A stretch of 64,000 nt of DNA from Lachnospiraceae bacterium (GCA_021772075.1 JAETNQ010000016.1:1-64000), one strand, 5' to 3'; numbered from the stretch's first letter, positions 7,833 to 16,801 are shown. The notes: generated by a model from the letters alone, not told the origin. Numbers and translations: made by a program.

Positions 7833-8178
7833 AGATGCTTCCTGTCATGCTTTCCAAAAAATGATTTAAATGCGCTCTTTGGATCGGATTCAATCTTTGG
7901 AAGAGAGAAAGCTGTGCTTTTTGCCATGCGGCATTTCCCGTATTTTTTTCAGCAATGGAGCCGTGCCGGCCGTCGGGGCAGCGTTGATCGGATAAACAAA
8001 GGATATAGTCGGCGGATACGTGAAAAGCAGCGGAAAGTCTGACGATCAGATCGGCATCAGGGATGGCGAGCCCGCATTCGACCCGGCTTAACAGAGTCTG
8101 GTTTGTTTCCGCTTTTGCGGCAAGCAGTTCTTGTGTATACTTTTTTTCCTGCCGTAGTTCTTTGATTCTCGTTTTCAT
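7831..8178 (-). CDS. XRE-family transcriptional regulator (115 aa)
   Basis: An N-terminal Cro/C1-type helix-turn-helix occupies about residues 3-60: RIKELRQEKKYTQELLAAKA, then TNQTLLSRVECGLAIPDADL and FHVSADYILCLSD. The remaining 50 residues (LSLFQRLNPIQRAHLNHFLE) form a helical tail. ATG 8178 was preferred over 8205 because MKTRIKELR is the canonical start and AAAGGGG precedes it at a usable distance. It is convergent with galT and divergent from the radical SAM operon at 8347. Its target is unknown; self-regulation is usual for such small proteins. Confidence 0.85.
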   Translation of the reverse strand: MKTRIKELRQEKKYTQELLAAKAETNQTLLSRVECGLAIPDADLIVRLSAAFHVSADYILCLSDQRCPDGRHGSIAEKNTGNAAWQKAQLSLFQRLNPIQRAHLNHFLESMTGSI

Positions 8179-8300
8179 TGGAAGGTTTCCCCTTTCTATT
8201 TTCATAATATAAATGGTATAGTGACTGGTATTTGTAATTTCAATATGGCATAGATAGAGGAATCCGGCAAGGGAAAGTGGTAGGATGAAACAATAATATG

Positions 8301-8309
8301 TGTTATACT
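8301..8309 (+). promoter_or_regulatory. extended -10 promoter of the radical SAM operon
   Basis: TGTTATACT (TG plus TATACT) lies 38 bp before ATG 8347. No clear -35 is seen, as is common for extended -10 promoters. Confidence 0.5.
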
Positions 8310-8346
8310 ATCAAGGGGAAAAAGAGATTATGCAGAGGGTGGATGC

Positions 8347-10122
8347 ATGAAATTTTTATTGGCGGCGGTGAACGCGAAATATATCCATTCCAACCCGGCG
8401 GTATATAGCCTGAAAGCCTATGCCGGGGCAGAATGCGAAAAGGAAATAGAAATTGCGGAGTATACGATCAATAACAGCATGGCATATATTTTGTCCGATA
8501 TTTATAGGCGCAAGCCGGATGCGGCTGCATTTTCCTGCTATATATGGAATTGGAGGATCGTGCGGGAATTGACGGAGGAACTTCATAAGGTTATGCCGGA
8601 ACTGCCTGTTTGGCTGGGAGGTCCCGAGGTATCTTTTGATGCGGAAGAGATTTTAACAGAATGCGGATGGATAACGGGAATTATGGTCGGCGAAGGGGAG
8701 GAAACATTTCGCAGGCTATTTCATTATTACCGGACAAAGACAGGGGGCGGCGGGGAGAACTATGAACGCCTGGAAGAGATAGCGGGGCTTGTCTGTCGGC
8801 TGGGAGAAGGGATCGCCCGGACCGGAGAGAGGGAAGCGGCGGATATGGACAGCCTTCCGTTTTTATATGATCAACTGGAAAATTTCCGGAACAGGATCAT
8901 TTATTATGAGTCCAGCAGGGGCTGCCCTTTCCGCTGCAGCTATTGCTTATCCAGCGTGGATAAAAAGGTGCGGTTTAAAAATACGGAAACGGTAAAGAAG
9001 GAATTGCAGAAGCTGCTGGATGCAAAGGTTGCGCAGGTAAAGTTCGTGGACAGGACATTTAACTGCCTTCCGGCACATACGGCGGAAATATGGAAATATA
9101 TCGATGCCCATGATAATGGGATTACGAATTTTCATTTTGAAATAGCGGCGGACAGAATGAGTGCAGAGGAACTGACAATATTGTCACAAATGCGGCCGGG
9201 GCTGGTACAGCTGGAGATCGGCGTGCAATCGGTCAATCCATATACCTTGCGGGAAATCAACAGGGATACGGATATGGAAAAATTGGAGAGGATCGTGGCA
9301 CAAATCCGCAGCGGCAGAAACGTGCATGTGCATCTGGATTTGATTGCCGGGCTTCCGTATGAGGATTATGCCAGCTTCGGGCGGTCTTTTGACAGGGTGT
9401 ACGCCATGAGGCCGGAACAGCTGCAGCTGGGATTTTTAAAGGTGCTGAAGGGAGCGCCCATGCATGAAAAGGCAGAAAGCTACGGGATCAGGTACGCTTC
9501 CCTGCCGCCTTATGAAGTGTTATGTACCAGATGGCTTTCTTATGGGGAAGTCTGCCGGCTGAAGCGGATCGAGGAGATGGTGGAGCTGTATTATAACAGC
9601 AATCAGTTTGTGCATACGCTGCCGGTTTTAGAGGAGAGCTTTGCCGGCCCCTTTGCCCTGTTTGAAAAACTGGCGGAATATTATGAAGAGAACGGATATA
9701 TCCTGAACAGCCCCTCCAGAGTTTACCGTTATCATATATTTCTGGAATTTGCCCTCCGCTATGGAAAAAGGGAGGAAGGGCTTTATAAGGAGCTGCTGAC
9801 TTACGATATATACCTCAGGGAGAATATGAAGAATCGTCCTGGTTTTGCCCGGGATCTGTCGCAATATAAAGAAGAATTCCGGGATTTTTATGAGAGGGAG
9901 GAAGGAAGCCGGGAGATTCTTCCGGGTTACAGAGGATATTCCGCAAAGCAGACGGCGAGGATGACCCATATGGAAGTGTTTGATTACCCGGTTTGGGAAA
10001 CAGGCGGGAATATGGATAAGCTGGAGAAGAGGAAAAAGGTGCTTTTTGATTATGGAGAAAGGAACCCTTTGACCAAAGAGGCGCGGACAATCGTGCTTGA
10101 GGGAGGAGAGCGGAAGATATGA
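8347..10122 (+). CDS. B12-binding-domain radical SAM protein, DUF4080 type (591 aa)
   Basis: The N-terminal cobalamin-binding-like Rossmann domain covers about residues 1-140 (MKFLLAAVNAKYIHSNPAVY, GGPEVSFDAEEIL, and VGEGEETFRRLF). A radical SAM domain follows, with the [4Fe-4S] cysteines in SSRGCPFRCSYCLSS (about 193) and the downstream FVDRTFNC and LEIGVQSVN strands. The C-terminal 200 residues match the DUF4080 type. The family is widespread in Clostridia. Members are thought to modify tetrapyrroles or other metabolites, but no substrate is established. The gene is the first of an operon: its stop overlaps the nth start (ATGA), and nth overlaps the exonuclease in the same way. The link to DNA repair genes is therefore translational coupling but may have no functional meaning. 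Confidence 0.9.
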   Translation: MKFLLAAVNAKYIHSNPAVYSLKAYAGAECEKEIEIAEYTINNSMAYILSDIYRRKPDAAAFSCYIWNWRIVRELTEELHKVMPELPVWLGGPEVSFDAEEILTECGWITGIMVGEGEETFRRLFHYYRTKTGGGGENYERLEEIAGLVCRLGEGIARTGEREAADMDSLPFLYDQLENFRNRIIYYESSRGCPFRCSYCLSSVDKKVRFKNTETVKKELQKLLDAKVAQVKFVDRTFNCLPAHTAEIWKYIDAHDNGITNFHFEIAADRMSAEELTILSQMRPGLVQLEIGVQSVNPYTLREINRDTDMEKLERIVAQIRSGRNVHVHLDLIAGLPYEDYASFGRSFDRVYAMRPEQLQLGFLKVLKGAPMHEKAESYGIRYASLPPYEVLCTRWLSYGEVCRLKRIEEMVELYYNSNQFVHTLPVLEESFAGPFALFEKLAEYYEENGYILNSPSRVYRYHIFLEFALRYGKREEGLYKELLTYDIYLRENMKNRPGFARDLSQYKEEFRDFYEREEGSREILPGYRGYSAKQTARMTHMEVFDYPVWETGGNMDKLEKRKKVLFDYGERNPLTKEARTIVLEGGERKI

Positions 10123-10757
10123 CAAAGAAAACAAAAGCGATCCTGGATCTGCTGGATCAAAGATATGGAACAGAGTATCGGTGTTATCTGAACCATGAGA
10201 ATGCATGGCAGCTGCTGATTGCAACGATTTTAAGCGCCCAGTGCACGGACGCGAGGGTAAATACCGTAACCGGAGAACTGTTCCGCAAATATCCGGGAGT
10301 AGAGGCATTTGCGGCGGCGGATCTGGAAGAACTGGAAAAGGATATTTATTCTACAGGGTTTTACCATAATAAGGCGAAAAATATTATTGCATGCTGTAAA
10401 GACCTGATGGAAAAGTTTGGCGGGGAGGTTCCAAGGAGCCTGGAGGATTTGACGTCTCTGGCAGGAGTCGGCAGGAAAACAGCCAATGTGATACGGGGGA
10501 ATATATACCATGAGCCGAGTATCGTGGTGGATACCCATGTAAAGAGGATATCGAAAAAACTGGGATTGACAAAGGAGGATGATCCTGAAAAAGTGGAGCG
10601 GGATCTGATGAAAGCGCTTCCAAAGGATCGCTGGATCCTGTGGAATATCCATCTCATTACCTTCGGCCGGGAGATCTGCAAAGCGCCGACGCCGAAATGC
10701 GGGGAATGTTTTCTGACGGAATATTGTGCAGGCAATGCCAAGCGGGGGAAAAAATGA
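10119..10757 (+). CDS. nth: endonuclease III (212 aa)
   Basis: This bifunctional DNA glycosylase/AP lyase removes oxidised pyrimidines in base excision repair. The helix-hairpin-helix LAGVGRKTANVIRGN holds the catalytic Lys (in GRKTA), the catalytic Asp is in VVDTHVKR, and the [4Fe-4S] cluster motif C-x6-C-x2-C-x5-C is complete (CKAPTPKCGECFLTEYC). The length is standard. It starts within the stop of the radical SAM gene, with GGAGGAG in front, and its own stop overlaps the next gene's ATG. Confidence 0.97.
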   Translation: MTKKTKAILDLLDQRYGTEYRCYLNHENAWQLLIATILSAQCTDARVNTVTGELFRKYPGVEAFAAADLEELEKDIYSTGFYHNKAKNIIACCKDLMEKFGGEVPRSLEDLTSLAGVGRKTANVIRGNIYHEPSIVVDTHVKRISKKLGLTKEDDPEKVERDLMKALPKDRWILWNIHLITFGREICKAPTPKCGECFLTEYCAGNAKRGKK

Positions 10758-11455
10758 TAAAGGCGTATACTTCATTGGATTTGGAAACCACCGGTTTGAA
10801 TCCGAAGAGAGATAAAATCATAGAAATAGGAGCAGTGAAGGTAAGGGACGGAAAGGCTGCGGACAGGTTTCAAAGCTTTGTAAACCCGTGGAGAAAACTG
10901 GGGGAGGATGTGCGCCTCCTGACAGGGATAGACGATGGGATGCTTCAGGACGCGCCGGGAATAGAAGAAGTATTGGAGCCGCTGGTTGATTTTATCGGGG
11001 ACGATATCCTGGTGGGACACAGAATACTTTTTGACTATTCTTTTCTAAAGAAGGCGGCGGTGAACCATTCTATAGTTTTTGAAAAAGAAGGGATCGATAC
11101 GCTGAAACTGGCCAGAAAGCTGCTGCCGGATCTGGAAAGCCGGAACCTTGGATTTTTGTGCCGTTATTACGGGATAGAGCATAAAGCCCATAGGGCGCTT
11201 GGAGATGCGGAGGCCGCGTCAAAGCTGTACCAGAAGCTGGCAGAACTGTTTTATGAAGGAAATGAAGAGGAGTTTATGCCCCGGCGGCTGTTGTTTGCGG
11301 CGAAAAAAGAAACGCCTGCCACAAAACACCAGAAAGAACGGTTATATAAATTGTTGGACAGGCATAAAATAATGATAGAATATCAAGTGGACAAATTGTC
11401 AAAGAGCGAGACTGACCGGATTATCGATCAAATTCTTGCAAAATACGGACGATAA
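10754..11455 (+). CDS. DnaQ-like 3'-5' exonuclease (233 aa)
   Basis: The DEDDh exonuclease motifs are all visible: DLETTG (Exo I, near residue 9), VGHRILFDYSFL (Exo II) and HRALGDAEAA (Exo III, with the catalytic His). This fold is that of the DNA polymerase III epsilon subunit and related RNases. A small C-terminal helical segment (ATKHQKERLYKLLDRHKI and after, about 190-233) is of the sort found in stand-alone Clostridial members. ATG 10754 overlaps the nth stop (ATGA); a frame that starts further upstream is just nth in another phase. The 3' end overlaps the convergent gene at 11421 by 35 bp. It could serve as an auxiliary proofreading or repair nuclease. Confidence 0.88.
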   Translation: MIKAYTSLDLETTGLNPKRDKIIEIGAVKVRDGKAADRFQSFVNPWRKLGEDVRLLTGIDDGMLQDAPGIEEVLEPLVDFIGDDILVGHRILFDYSFLKKAAVNHSIVFEKEGIDTLKLARKLLPDLESRNLGFLCRYYGIEHKAHRALGDAEAASKLYQKLAELFYEGNEEEFMPRRLLFAAKKETPATKHQKERLYKLLDRHKIMIEYQVDKLSKSETDRIIDQILAKYGR

Positions 11456-12029
11456 TATTACGGCTTGCCGATTTTAAATGCTGTGCCCTGTCTGCCAATT
11501 CCCCGATTTTGCCGATATTGCCCTCTTTGGAGTATATGCCGGCAAGGAGGCGGTAAGAACCGCTGACATCGGTATCGGTAGATATGGAGAATTCCAGGAT
11601 TTGCTTTGCTTCCTGGATGTATCCTGCCTGGTATAATTGTTCTGCCCATTGCTGCAGGGTGCGTACCAGGGTTGTATAGTTTAAGTCGTAGCGCATCAGC
11701 AGGTCGATATTGGGCGCTCCATATTCCAGTTTTAAATCGGTATTGCTGAGGCCTGTGAAGTTCACGATAGGAACATCGGCAAGATCGCGAAGGATCCTGT
11801 GGAATTCCATCACTTTTTCATCTTCTTTCATCACTTCCATAGGAAGGGAATCGAAAGGAATGGAGATGTAGTCCAAGTGATCGAGAGATTTCCGCCTTGT
11901 GCTGTTGGCGGCGGCTTCTTTTTCCCAGTAGGCATCCCGGGCTTTTTCGCCGATGCGCCTGCTTTTGGATATCTCGTAGGAGAGCCATATAAGGAAGATG
12001 ATAAAACTTGCAAAAAAGGGCATTTTCAT
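11421..12029 (-). CDS. membrane-anchored protein with a helical repeat region (202 aa)
   Basis: An N-terminal transmembrane anchor (MPFFASFIIFLIWLSYEI) is followed by a basic stretch and then a soluble domain. Residues about 130-200 (LVRTLQQWAEQLYQAGYIQE, AKQILEFSI, then SYRLLAGIYSKEGNIGKIGE) resemble TPR helix pairs, suggesting a protein-protein interaction role on the cytoplasmic face. I do not recognise a named family, but similar short proteins occur in other Lachnospiraceae. Its last 12 codons lie inside the 3' end of the convergent exonuclease gene, so the two transcripts overlap. Confidence 0.7.
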   Translation of the reverse strand: MKMPFFASFIIFLIWLSYEISKSRRIGEKARDAYWEKEAAANSTRRKSLDHLDYISIPFDSLPMEVMKEDEKVMEFHRILRDLADVPIVNFTGLSNTDLKLEYGAPNIDLLMRYDLNYTTLVRTLQQWAEQLYQAGYIQEAKQILEFSISTDTDVSGSYRLLAGIYSKEGNIGKIGELADRAQHLKSASRNIIVRILQEFDR

Positions 12030-12063
12030 ATATAATTCCTTTCAGAGACAGGAGGGTCTGCGT

Positions 12064-12171
12064 ATGTTTAATATACATAACCGTAAAACGAAAAAAATTA
12101 TTTCGTCTATTATTATTATATTGATTGTTATTGCGATGTTCATACCAACTTTAACATATTTTATTTTTTAG
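12064..12171 (+). CDS. small single-span membrane protein (35 aa)
   Basis: ATG 12064 is preceded by AGGAGGG at a 6-bp distance, an excellent site for so short a gene. The product is a basic N-terminus (NIHNRKTKKI) followed by one hydrophobic helix (ISSIIIILIVIAMFIPTLTY). It resembles in size and layout the tiny anchors of the Prli42 kind found in Firmicutes, but the match is by pattern only. It precedes the VanW gene by 24 bp and probably shares its transcript. Confidence 0.65.
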   Translation: MFNIHNRKTKKIISSIIIILIVIAMFIPTLTYFIF

Positions 12172-12195
12172 TACAATATATTTTGAGGAGAGGTC

Positions 12196-13998
12196 ATGAA
12201 AATGAAAGGAAGGAAAATAGTTGCGGCGGCGGTTTTAACGGCGCTGGCAGCTTTATGGCCTGTGCAGGCGGCAAAAGCCCAGTTTATCGAAGACGTTTTG
12301 GAGACGGATTCTAAGGCGGTGGAAGCACAGGAACCAGAAGATGGGGGAATGCAGGAAGAAGAAAGCGCGGATGGGAATGAACAGGCACCTGTCCAGGAAG
12401 GCGGAGAGGCGCGCACAGAGGACGAAGGAGCCGGCGCGGCGGCAGGGCCGTTGACGGGCATGGGAGACAGCAATACGATTTCCGAAGGGATTTATATAGG
12501 CGGCGTGAATGTGTCGGGCAAGACGGCCCAGGAAGCGAAGCAGGCGGTTGAGGCATATGTGGAAGAGCTGAAGGGGCTGACCATCGTTTTTCATGTAATG
12601 GATGGGAACCAGATCGAGGTGACCGCAGGAGAAATGGGCCTGCGGTGGACGAACCCTGACGCGGTGCAGGATGCGGCGGCTCTCGGCAAAAAAGGAAATA
12701 TCGTACAGCGCTATAAGGCTTTGCAGGATCTGAGGCATAAGAACAAGGTGTTTGATCTGGCTTATGATTTCGATAAGGAGTTGATCAGGCAGATTCTGGC
12801 GGAACGGTGCAGCGAATATAATACGGAAGCCAAGGATGCAACACTGACACGGGTAAACGGAGCATTTTCCGTTACGCCGGGGCAGAGCGGGCGCGTCGTT
12901 GACGAAGAAGCTTCTTTGAACCAGATTTATGATTATATGATGAATGAATGGGACTTTGGCGACGCTTCGGTGGATATGGTCGTTAAGGTGCAGGAGCCGA
13001 GGGGATCGGAAGAAGAACTGTCACAGGTCAAGGATGTGCTGGGAACGTTTACGACGAGTTACAGTACTTCCGGTTCTTCGAGAAGCGCCAATGTATCCAA
13101 TGGCTGCAGTCTGATAGCAGGAACTACTTTGTATCCGGGAGATGAGTTCTCGACTTACGAAGCGGTTTCCCCTTTTTCGGTGGATAATGGTTATTATATG
13201 GCAGGTTCTTATATGAACGGCCAGGTAGTGGACAGTCTGGGAGGCGGTATATGCCAGGTGTCTACGACGCTGTATAATGCCGTTCTCCTGTCGGAGCTGG
13301 AGGTGACGGAGAGGCATAACCATTCGATGATCGTAACTTACGTGGATCCGTCCGCCGATGCGGCAATCGCGGAGTCTGCGGGCAAAGATTTTAAATTTGT
13401 AAACAATACGGGGCATCCCATCTATATTGACGGTTATTGTGAGAATAAAAATATTACTTTTACCATTTACGGCGTGGAGACGAGGCCTTCCGGCCGGGAA
13501 GTCGTCTATGAAAGCAAGGTGCTTTCCGTGATCCATCCGGATCATGAAGTGATTTATACGGATGTGGCCATGCCGATCGGGCAGGTGGTAACGCAGTCCG
13601 CCCATATCGGTTATAAGGCGGAGCTGTGGAAGGTAGTGAAAGAAAACGGTGCGGAAGTAAGCCGCGAACAGATCAACAGCAGCAGCTATAAGATGGTGCC
13701 GAGGACGGCTACCGTAGGACTTTCTACGAATGATGTAAACGCATATAACGAAATGCTGGCGGCAGTGGCGACGAACAGCATTGACCATGTAAAGAATGTG
13801 GCGGCTGCGTTGGCGCAATTTGCGATCCAGCCCGGGCAGGTACCAGCGGCGGAACAACAGCCTCCGGCAGAGCAGCAGCCTCCGGCGGAACAACAGCCTC
13901 CGGCAGAGCAGCAGCCTCCGGCGGAACAACAGCCCCCGGCGGAGCAGCAGCCTCCGGCAGAACAGCAGCCGCCAGCGGAGCAGCCTCCGGCAGAATAG
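12196..13998 (+). CDS. exported VanW-domain protein with proline-rich tail (600 aa)
   Basis: A signal peptide (about 1-28) and an acidic low-complexity stretch (to about 90) lead into a peptidoglycan-binding-like PG_binding_4 region (about 97-260; ISEGIYIGGVNVSGKTAQEA). The VanW domain (about 285-420) carries VDSLGGGICQVSTTLYNAVL. A short G5-like beta segment (about 430-520) follows, and the end is eight AEQQPP-type repeats (about 552-600). This YoaR-like architecture is usual for Clostridial envelope proteins. The repeat tail may span the wall and is likely to vary in length between strains. It is the longer paralogue of the protein at 1880. GAGGAGAGG precedes ATG 12196. Confidence 0.88.
   Translation: MKMKGRKIVAAAVLTALAALWPVQAAKAQFIEDVLETDSKAVEAQEPEDGGMQEEESADGNEQAPVQEGGEARTEDEGAGAAAGPLTGMGDSNTISEGIYIGGVNVSGKTAQEAKQAVEAYVEELKGLTIVFHVMDGNQIEVTAGEMGLRWTNPDAVQDAAALGKKGNIVQRYKALQDLRHKNKVFDLAYDFDKELIRQILAERCSEYNTEAKDATLTRVNGAFSVTPGQSGRVVDEEASLNQIYDYMMNEWDFGDASVDMVVKVQEPRGSEEELSQVKDVLGTFTTSYSTSGSSRSANVSNGCSLIAGTTLYPGDEFSTYEAVSPFSVDNGYYMAGSYMNGQVVDSLGGGICQVSTTLYNAVLLSELEVTERHNHSMIVTYVDPSADAAIAESAGKDFKFVNNTGHPIYIDGYCENKNITFTIYGVETRPSGREVVYESKVLSVIHPDHEVIYTDVAMPIGQVVTQSAHIGYKAELWKVVKENGAEVSREQINSSSYKMVPRTATVGLSTNDVNAYNEMLAAVATNSIDHVKNVAAALAQFAIQPGQVPAAEQQPPAEQQPPAEQQPPAEQQPPAEQQPPAEQQPPAEQQPPAEQPPAE
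13849..13995 (+). repeat. 18-bp coding tandem repeats
   Basis: About eight copies of an 18-bp unit (GCGGAACAACAGCCTCCG and variants) encode AEQQPP. The last copy is shortened by one codon. Third-position changes separate the copies, so the peptide is under selection while the DNA has drifted. Confidence 0.9.
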
Positions 13999-14097
13999 GC
14001 TGGTTGTAACCAAAGTCTAGGTTGCAATGCTGCAGAGCGACAGGGTGTATGGTTATTTATGCGAACCAGGATGGCGGCGGATAAGGCGGGGGAACGG

Positions 14098-15090
14098 ATG
14101 AGAAAAGGAAAACTGCCAGAGAATGTCTGGAAACGTTCGGTATTAAAGCAAATCAACCAAACAAAACGGGAAGAAGTAGCGGGCGGCGCAGGAATAGGGG
14201 AAAACTGCGCCGTTTTTTCGTTTGGAAGCAAAGAAATGACATGTATGTCAATATATACCGGATGCTGGCCCGGAAAGGATACCGTCAGGCTGGCAGTACA
14301 TAGGAGCGTGAATGAGCTGGCTGCTTCGGGGGCAGAACCGGTAGCGGTGGATCTTTCGGCGCTTTTCCCGGAGGGAACGGAAGAAGAGGATATCCGGGAA
14401 ATGGCGGCACAAGCAGGGGCAGAATGCAGGGAACTCGGCATTCAGGTCGCCGGGTTCCATATAGAGGTGACAGGGGGAGTAAACCGGCCGGCAGTTACTG
14501 CGGCAGGGATCGGCCGGCAGACGGCAGATGGAGACGGAAGATTTTTGAAGGGGATCCGGCCGGGGCAGGATATTGTGGCGAGCAAATGGATCGGCTTGGA
14601 GGGCGCTTATTTGCTGGTTAAGAACAGGGAAAAGGAGCTGCTGGCCAGATATCCTTCCCGTCTTATCCAGGAAGCGAAAGAATATGACCGGTTTCTTTCC
14701 ATAGTCCCGGAGGCCGCCACCGCCGTTAAGTCCGGCGTTTGCGCCATGTACAGCGTTTCAGAGGGGGGCATTTTCGGCGCTCTTTGGGAAATGGCGGCAA
14801 GGGCAGGCGTTGGACTGGAAATCGAGTGGAAAAAGATCCCGATCAAGCAGGAAACGGTGGAAATCTGCGAGTTTTTTGAAATCAGCCCCTATGAGCTGGC
14901 ATCGGGGGGATGTCTTTTGATGATGGCGGAAAGAGGGTATGATTTGGCAAGGGATTTGGAAAAGAAAGGGATTGCCGCGTCCGTTATCGGGAAAACGACA
15001 GATAATAATGACAAAGTTGTCATTAATGGGGAAGAACGGCGTTTTTTGGAAATGCCGAAAACGGATGGACTTCATAAAGTATTCGGGTAA
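14098..15090 (+). CDS. AIR synthase-related (HypE/PurM-fold) protein (330 aa)
   Basis: The protein has the two-domain PurM/HypE fold. The N-terminal ATP-binding half includes TVRLAVHRSVNELAASGAEP, equivalent to the 'A.HgavNDlA..GA.P' stretch. The C-terminal half starts near 170 and has YSVSEGGIFGALWEMAARAG, the 'h.vt.GGl.g.l.E.a' motif. HypE itself ends in a cysteine that carries the CN ligand; here the end is DGLHKVFG, without that Cys, and no hyp genes are near, so it is not a true hydrogenase factor. It heads an operon with an Lrp regulator and an aminotransferase. ATG 14098 fits family N-termini (MRKGKLPENVWKRSV); 14059 is an alternative. The substrate is unknown. Confidence 0.75.
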   Translation: MRKGKLPENVWKRSVLKQINQTKREEVAGGAGIGENCAVFSFGSKEMTCMSIYTGCWPGKDTVRLAVHRSVNELAASGAEPVAVDLSALFPEGTEEEDIREMAAQAGAECRELGIQVAGFHIEVTGGVNRPAVTAAGIGRQTADGDGRFLKGIRPGQDIVASKWIGLEGAYLLVKNREKELLARYPSRLIQEAKEYDRFLSIVPEAATAVKSGVCAMYSVSEGGIFGALWEMAARAGVGLEIEWKKIPIKQETVEICEFFEISPYELASGGCLLMMAERGYDLARDLEKKGIAASVIGKTTDNNDKVVINGEERRFLEMPKTDGLHKVFG

Positions 15091-15146
15091 GGCAAAAGAA
15101 CCCATGGAAAAATATGCGGAAATAAAAGAAGCAGAATGGAGGAAGT

Positions 15147-15629
15147 ATGAGAGAAAAAATATTATCTATTATAGAGAGGAACAGCCGCATCGATCTGAAG
15201 GAACTGGCTGTTATTCTCGGAGTGGAAGAGACGGATGTGGTGAATGAGATGGCGGCGATGGAAAAAGAAGGGATTATTTGCGGCTATCATACGATGATCG
15301 ATTGGGAAAAGACTTCGGTGGAGAAAGTGACTGCCTTGATCGAGGTACGCGTGACACCCCAGAGGGGACAGGGATTCGATAATATTGCGGAGAGGATTTA
15401 TAAATATCCGGAGGTGAACAGCGTATATTTAATTTCGGGCGGTTACGATCTTCTGGTGACGCTGGAAGGGAAGTCGCTGAAGGAGGTATCGGCGTTCGTT
15501 TCCGATAAACTGTCGGCTTTGGATACGGTACTCAGTACGGCGACGCATTTTATTCTGAAAAAATATAAGGATCACGGAACGATACTGGCAAAAAAATATG
15601 AAGATGAAAGAGAGAAGATTACGCCATGA
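15147..15629 (+). CDS. Lrp/AsnC-family regulator (160 aa)
   Basis: A winged helix-turn-helix (about 1-60; ILSIIERNSRIDLKELAVIL) is followed by the RAM/AsnC ligand-binding domain (about 65-145; VEKVTALIEVRVTPQRGQGF, then VYLISGGYDLLVTLEGKSL with the glycine-rich turn). Such proteins form octamers and sense amino acids. The stop overlaps the aminotransferase start (ATGA), so the two are made together, and the aminotransferase or its product is the probable control point. AGGAAGT precedes ATG 15147. Confidence 0.92.
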   Translation: MREKILSIIERNSRIDLKELAVILGVEETDVVNEMAAMEKEGIICGYHTMIDWEKTSVEKVTALIEVRVTPQRGQGFDNIAERIYKYPEVNSVYLISGGYDLLVTLEGKSLKEVSAFVSDKLSALDTVLSTATHFILKKYKDHGTILAKKYEDEREKITP

Positions 15630-16801
15630 GAAACCCATTAGCTGATAAAGTGGTAGATATCAAGCCTTCCGGCATCCGTAAATTTTTTGATATTGTAAGT
15701 GAAATGGAAGATGCTATTTCGCTCGGCGTCGGCGAGCCTGACTTTGATACGCCCTGGCATATCAGGGACGAGGGCATTTATTCTTTGGAAAAAGGACGTA
15801 CCTTTTATACCTCCAATGCGGGGCTGAAAGACTTGAAAATTGAAATTTGCAATTATATGAAGAGATCCCAGGGAATCGATTACCACTATAACGACGAAGT
15901 CATCGTGACAGTGGGGGGATCGGAGGCCATCGATATTGCCCTGAGAGCCATGATAAATGACGGGGAGGAGGTGCTGATTCCCCAGCCAAGCTATGTTTCA
16001 TACGAACCCTGCGCTATTCTGGCGAATGCGGTTCCCGTTATTATTGAGCTGAAGGCGGAAAATGAATTCCGTCTGACTGCGCAGGAACTCAGGGATGCGA
16101 TTACAGATAAGACGAAGGTTTTAATCCTGCCGTTTCCCAATAATCCGACAGGGGCGATTATGGAAAAGGAGGATTTGGAAAGGATTGCGGAGGTGATTAT
16201 AGAGAAGGATATTTTCGTTATATCGGATGAAATTTACGCGGAGCTGACTTATAAGGATAAGCATGTGTCGATTGCCTCTCTTCCGGGCATGAGGGAACGG
16301 ACGATTCTGATCAATGGATTTTCCAAGGCTTATGCCATGACCGGCTGGAGGCTGGGATATGCCTGCGGGCCGAAGGAAATTCTGAACCAGATGCTGAAGA
16401 TCCACCAGTTTGCCATTATGTGCGCGCCTACTACGAGCCAGTATGCGGCGGTGGAAGCATTGAAAAACGGGGATGAAGATGTAAGGCAGATGCGGGAGGC
16501 ATATAACCAGAGGAGAAGATATCTGATGTACGCATTCCAAGAGATGGGGCTGGAATGCTTTGAACCCTTCGGCGCGTTTTATGTATTTCCGTGCATTAAA
16601 GAGTTCGGCATGAGCAGCGAAGAGTTTGCGGATCGTTTTCTAAGAGAGGAAAAGGTCGCTGTCGTGCCGGGGACGGCTTTCGGGGACTGCGGGGAAGGAT
16701 TTCTTAGAATATCCTATGCATATTCTTTGGAAAACCTGAAGATTGCGATCGGAAAACTGAAGAATTTTATCGAAAGGATTCGGAAAGAAAAAGGAGAATA
16801 A
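15626..16801 (+). CDS. PLP-dependent class I/II aminotransferase (391 aa)
   Basis: This is a fold type I aminotransferase of the aspartate/alanine group. The cofactor lysine is in GFSKAYAMTGWRLGYA (about residue 233), substrate and PLP contacts include FPNNPTGAIM and SDEIYAEL, and the C-terminal Arg is in FLRISYAY. The opening LGVGEPDFDTPWHIRD is typical of the I-gamma subgroup, which accepts Ala, Asp or aromatic amino acids. It is coupled to the upstream Lrp-type regulator and ends in a strong terminator. The exact substrate cannot be chosen from sequence alone. Confidence 0.92.
   Translation: MRNPLADKVVDIKPSGIRKFFDIVSEMEDAISLGVGEPDFDTPWHIRDEGIYSLEKGRTFYTSNAGLKDLKIEICNYMKRSQGIDYHYNDEVIVTVGGSEAIDIALRAMINDGEEVLIPQPSYVSYEPCAILANAVPVIIELKAENEFRLTAQELRDAITDKTKVLILPFPNNPTGAIMEKEDLERIAEVIIEKDIFVISDEIYAELTYKDKHVSIASLPGMRERTILINGFSKAYAMTGWRLGYACGPKEILNQMLKIHQFAIMCAPTTSQYAAVEALKNGDEDVRQMREAYNQRRRYLMYAFQEMGLECFEPFGAFYVFPCIKEFGMSSEEFADRFLREEKVAVVPGTAFGDCGEGFLRISYAYSLENLKIAIGKLKNFIERIRKEKGE

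Noticed and set aside
13849-13995. possible CRISPR array
   Set aside because: The 18-bp repeats have no spacers and are in-frame coding repeats.
13021-14013. 330-aa minus-strand frame rich in Arg and Leu
   Set aside because: Antisense of the VanW gene; its repeats are just the complement of the AEQQPP-coding repeats.
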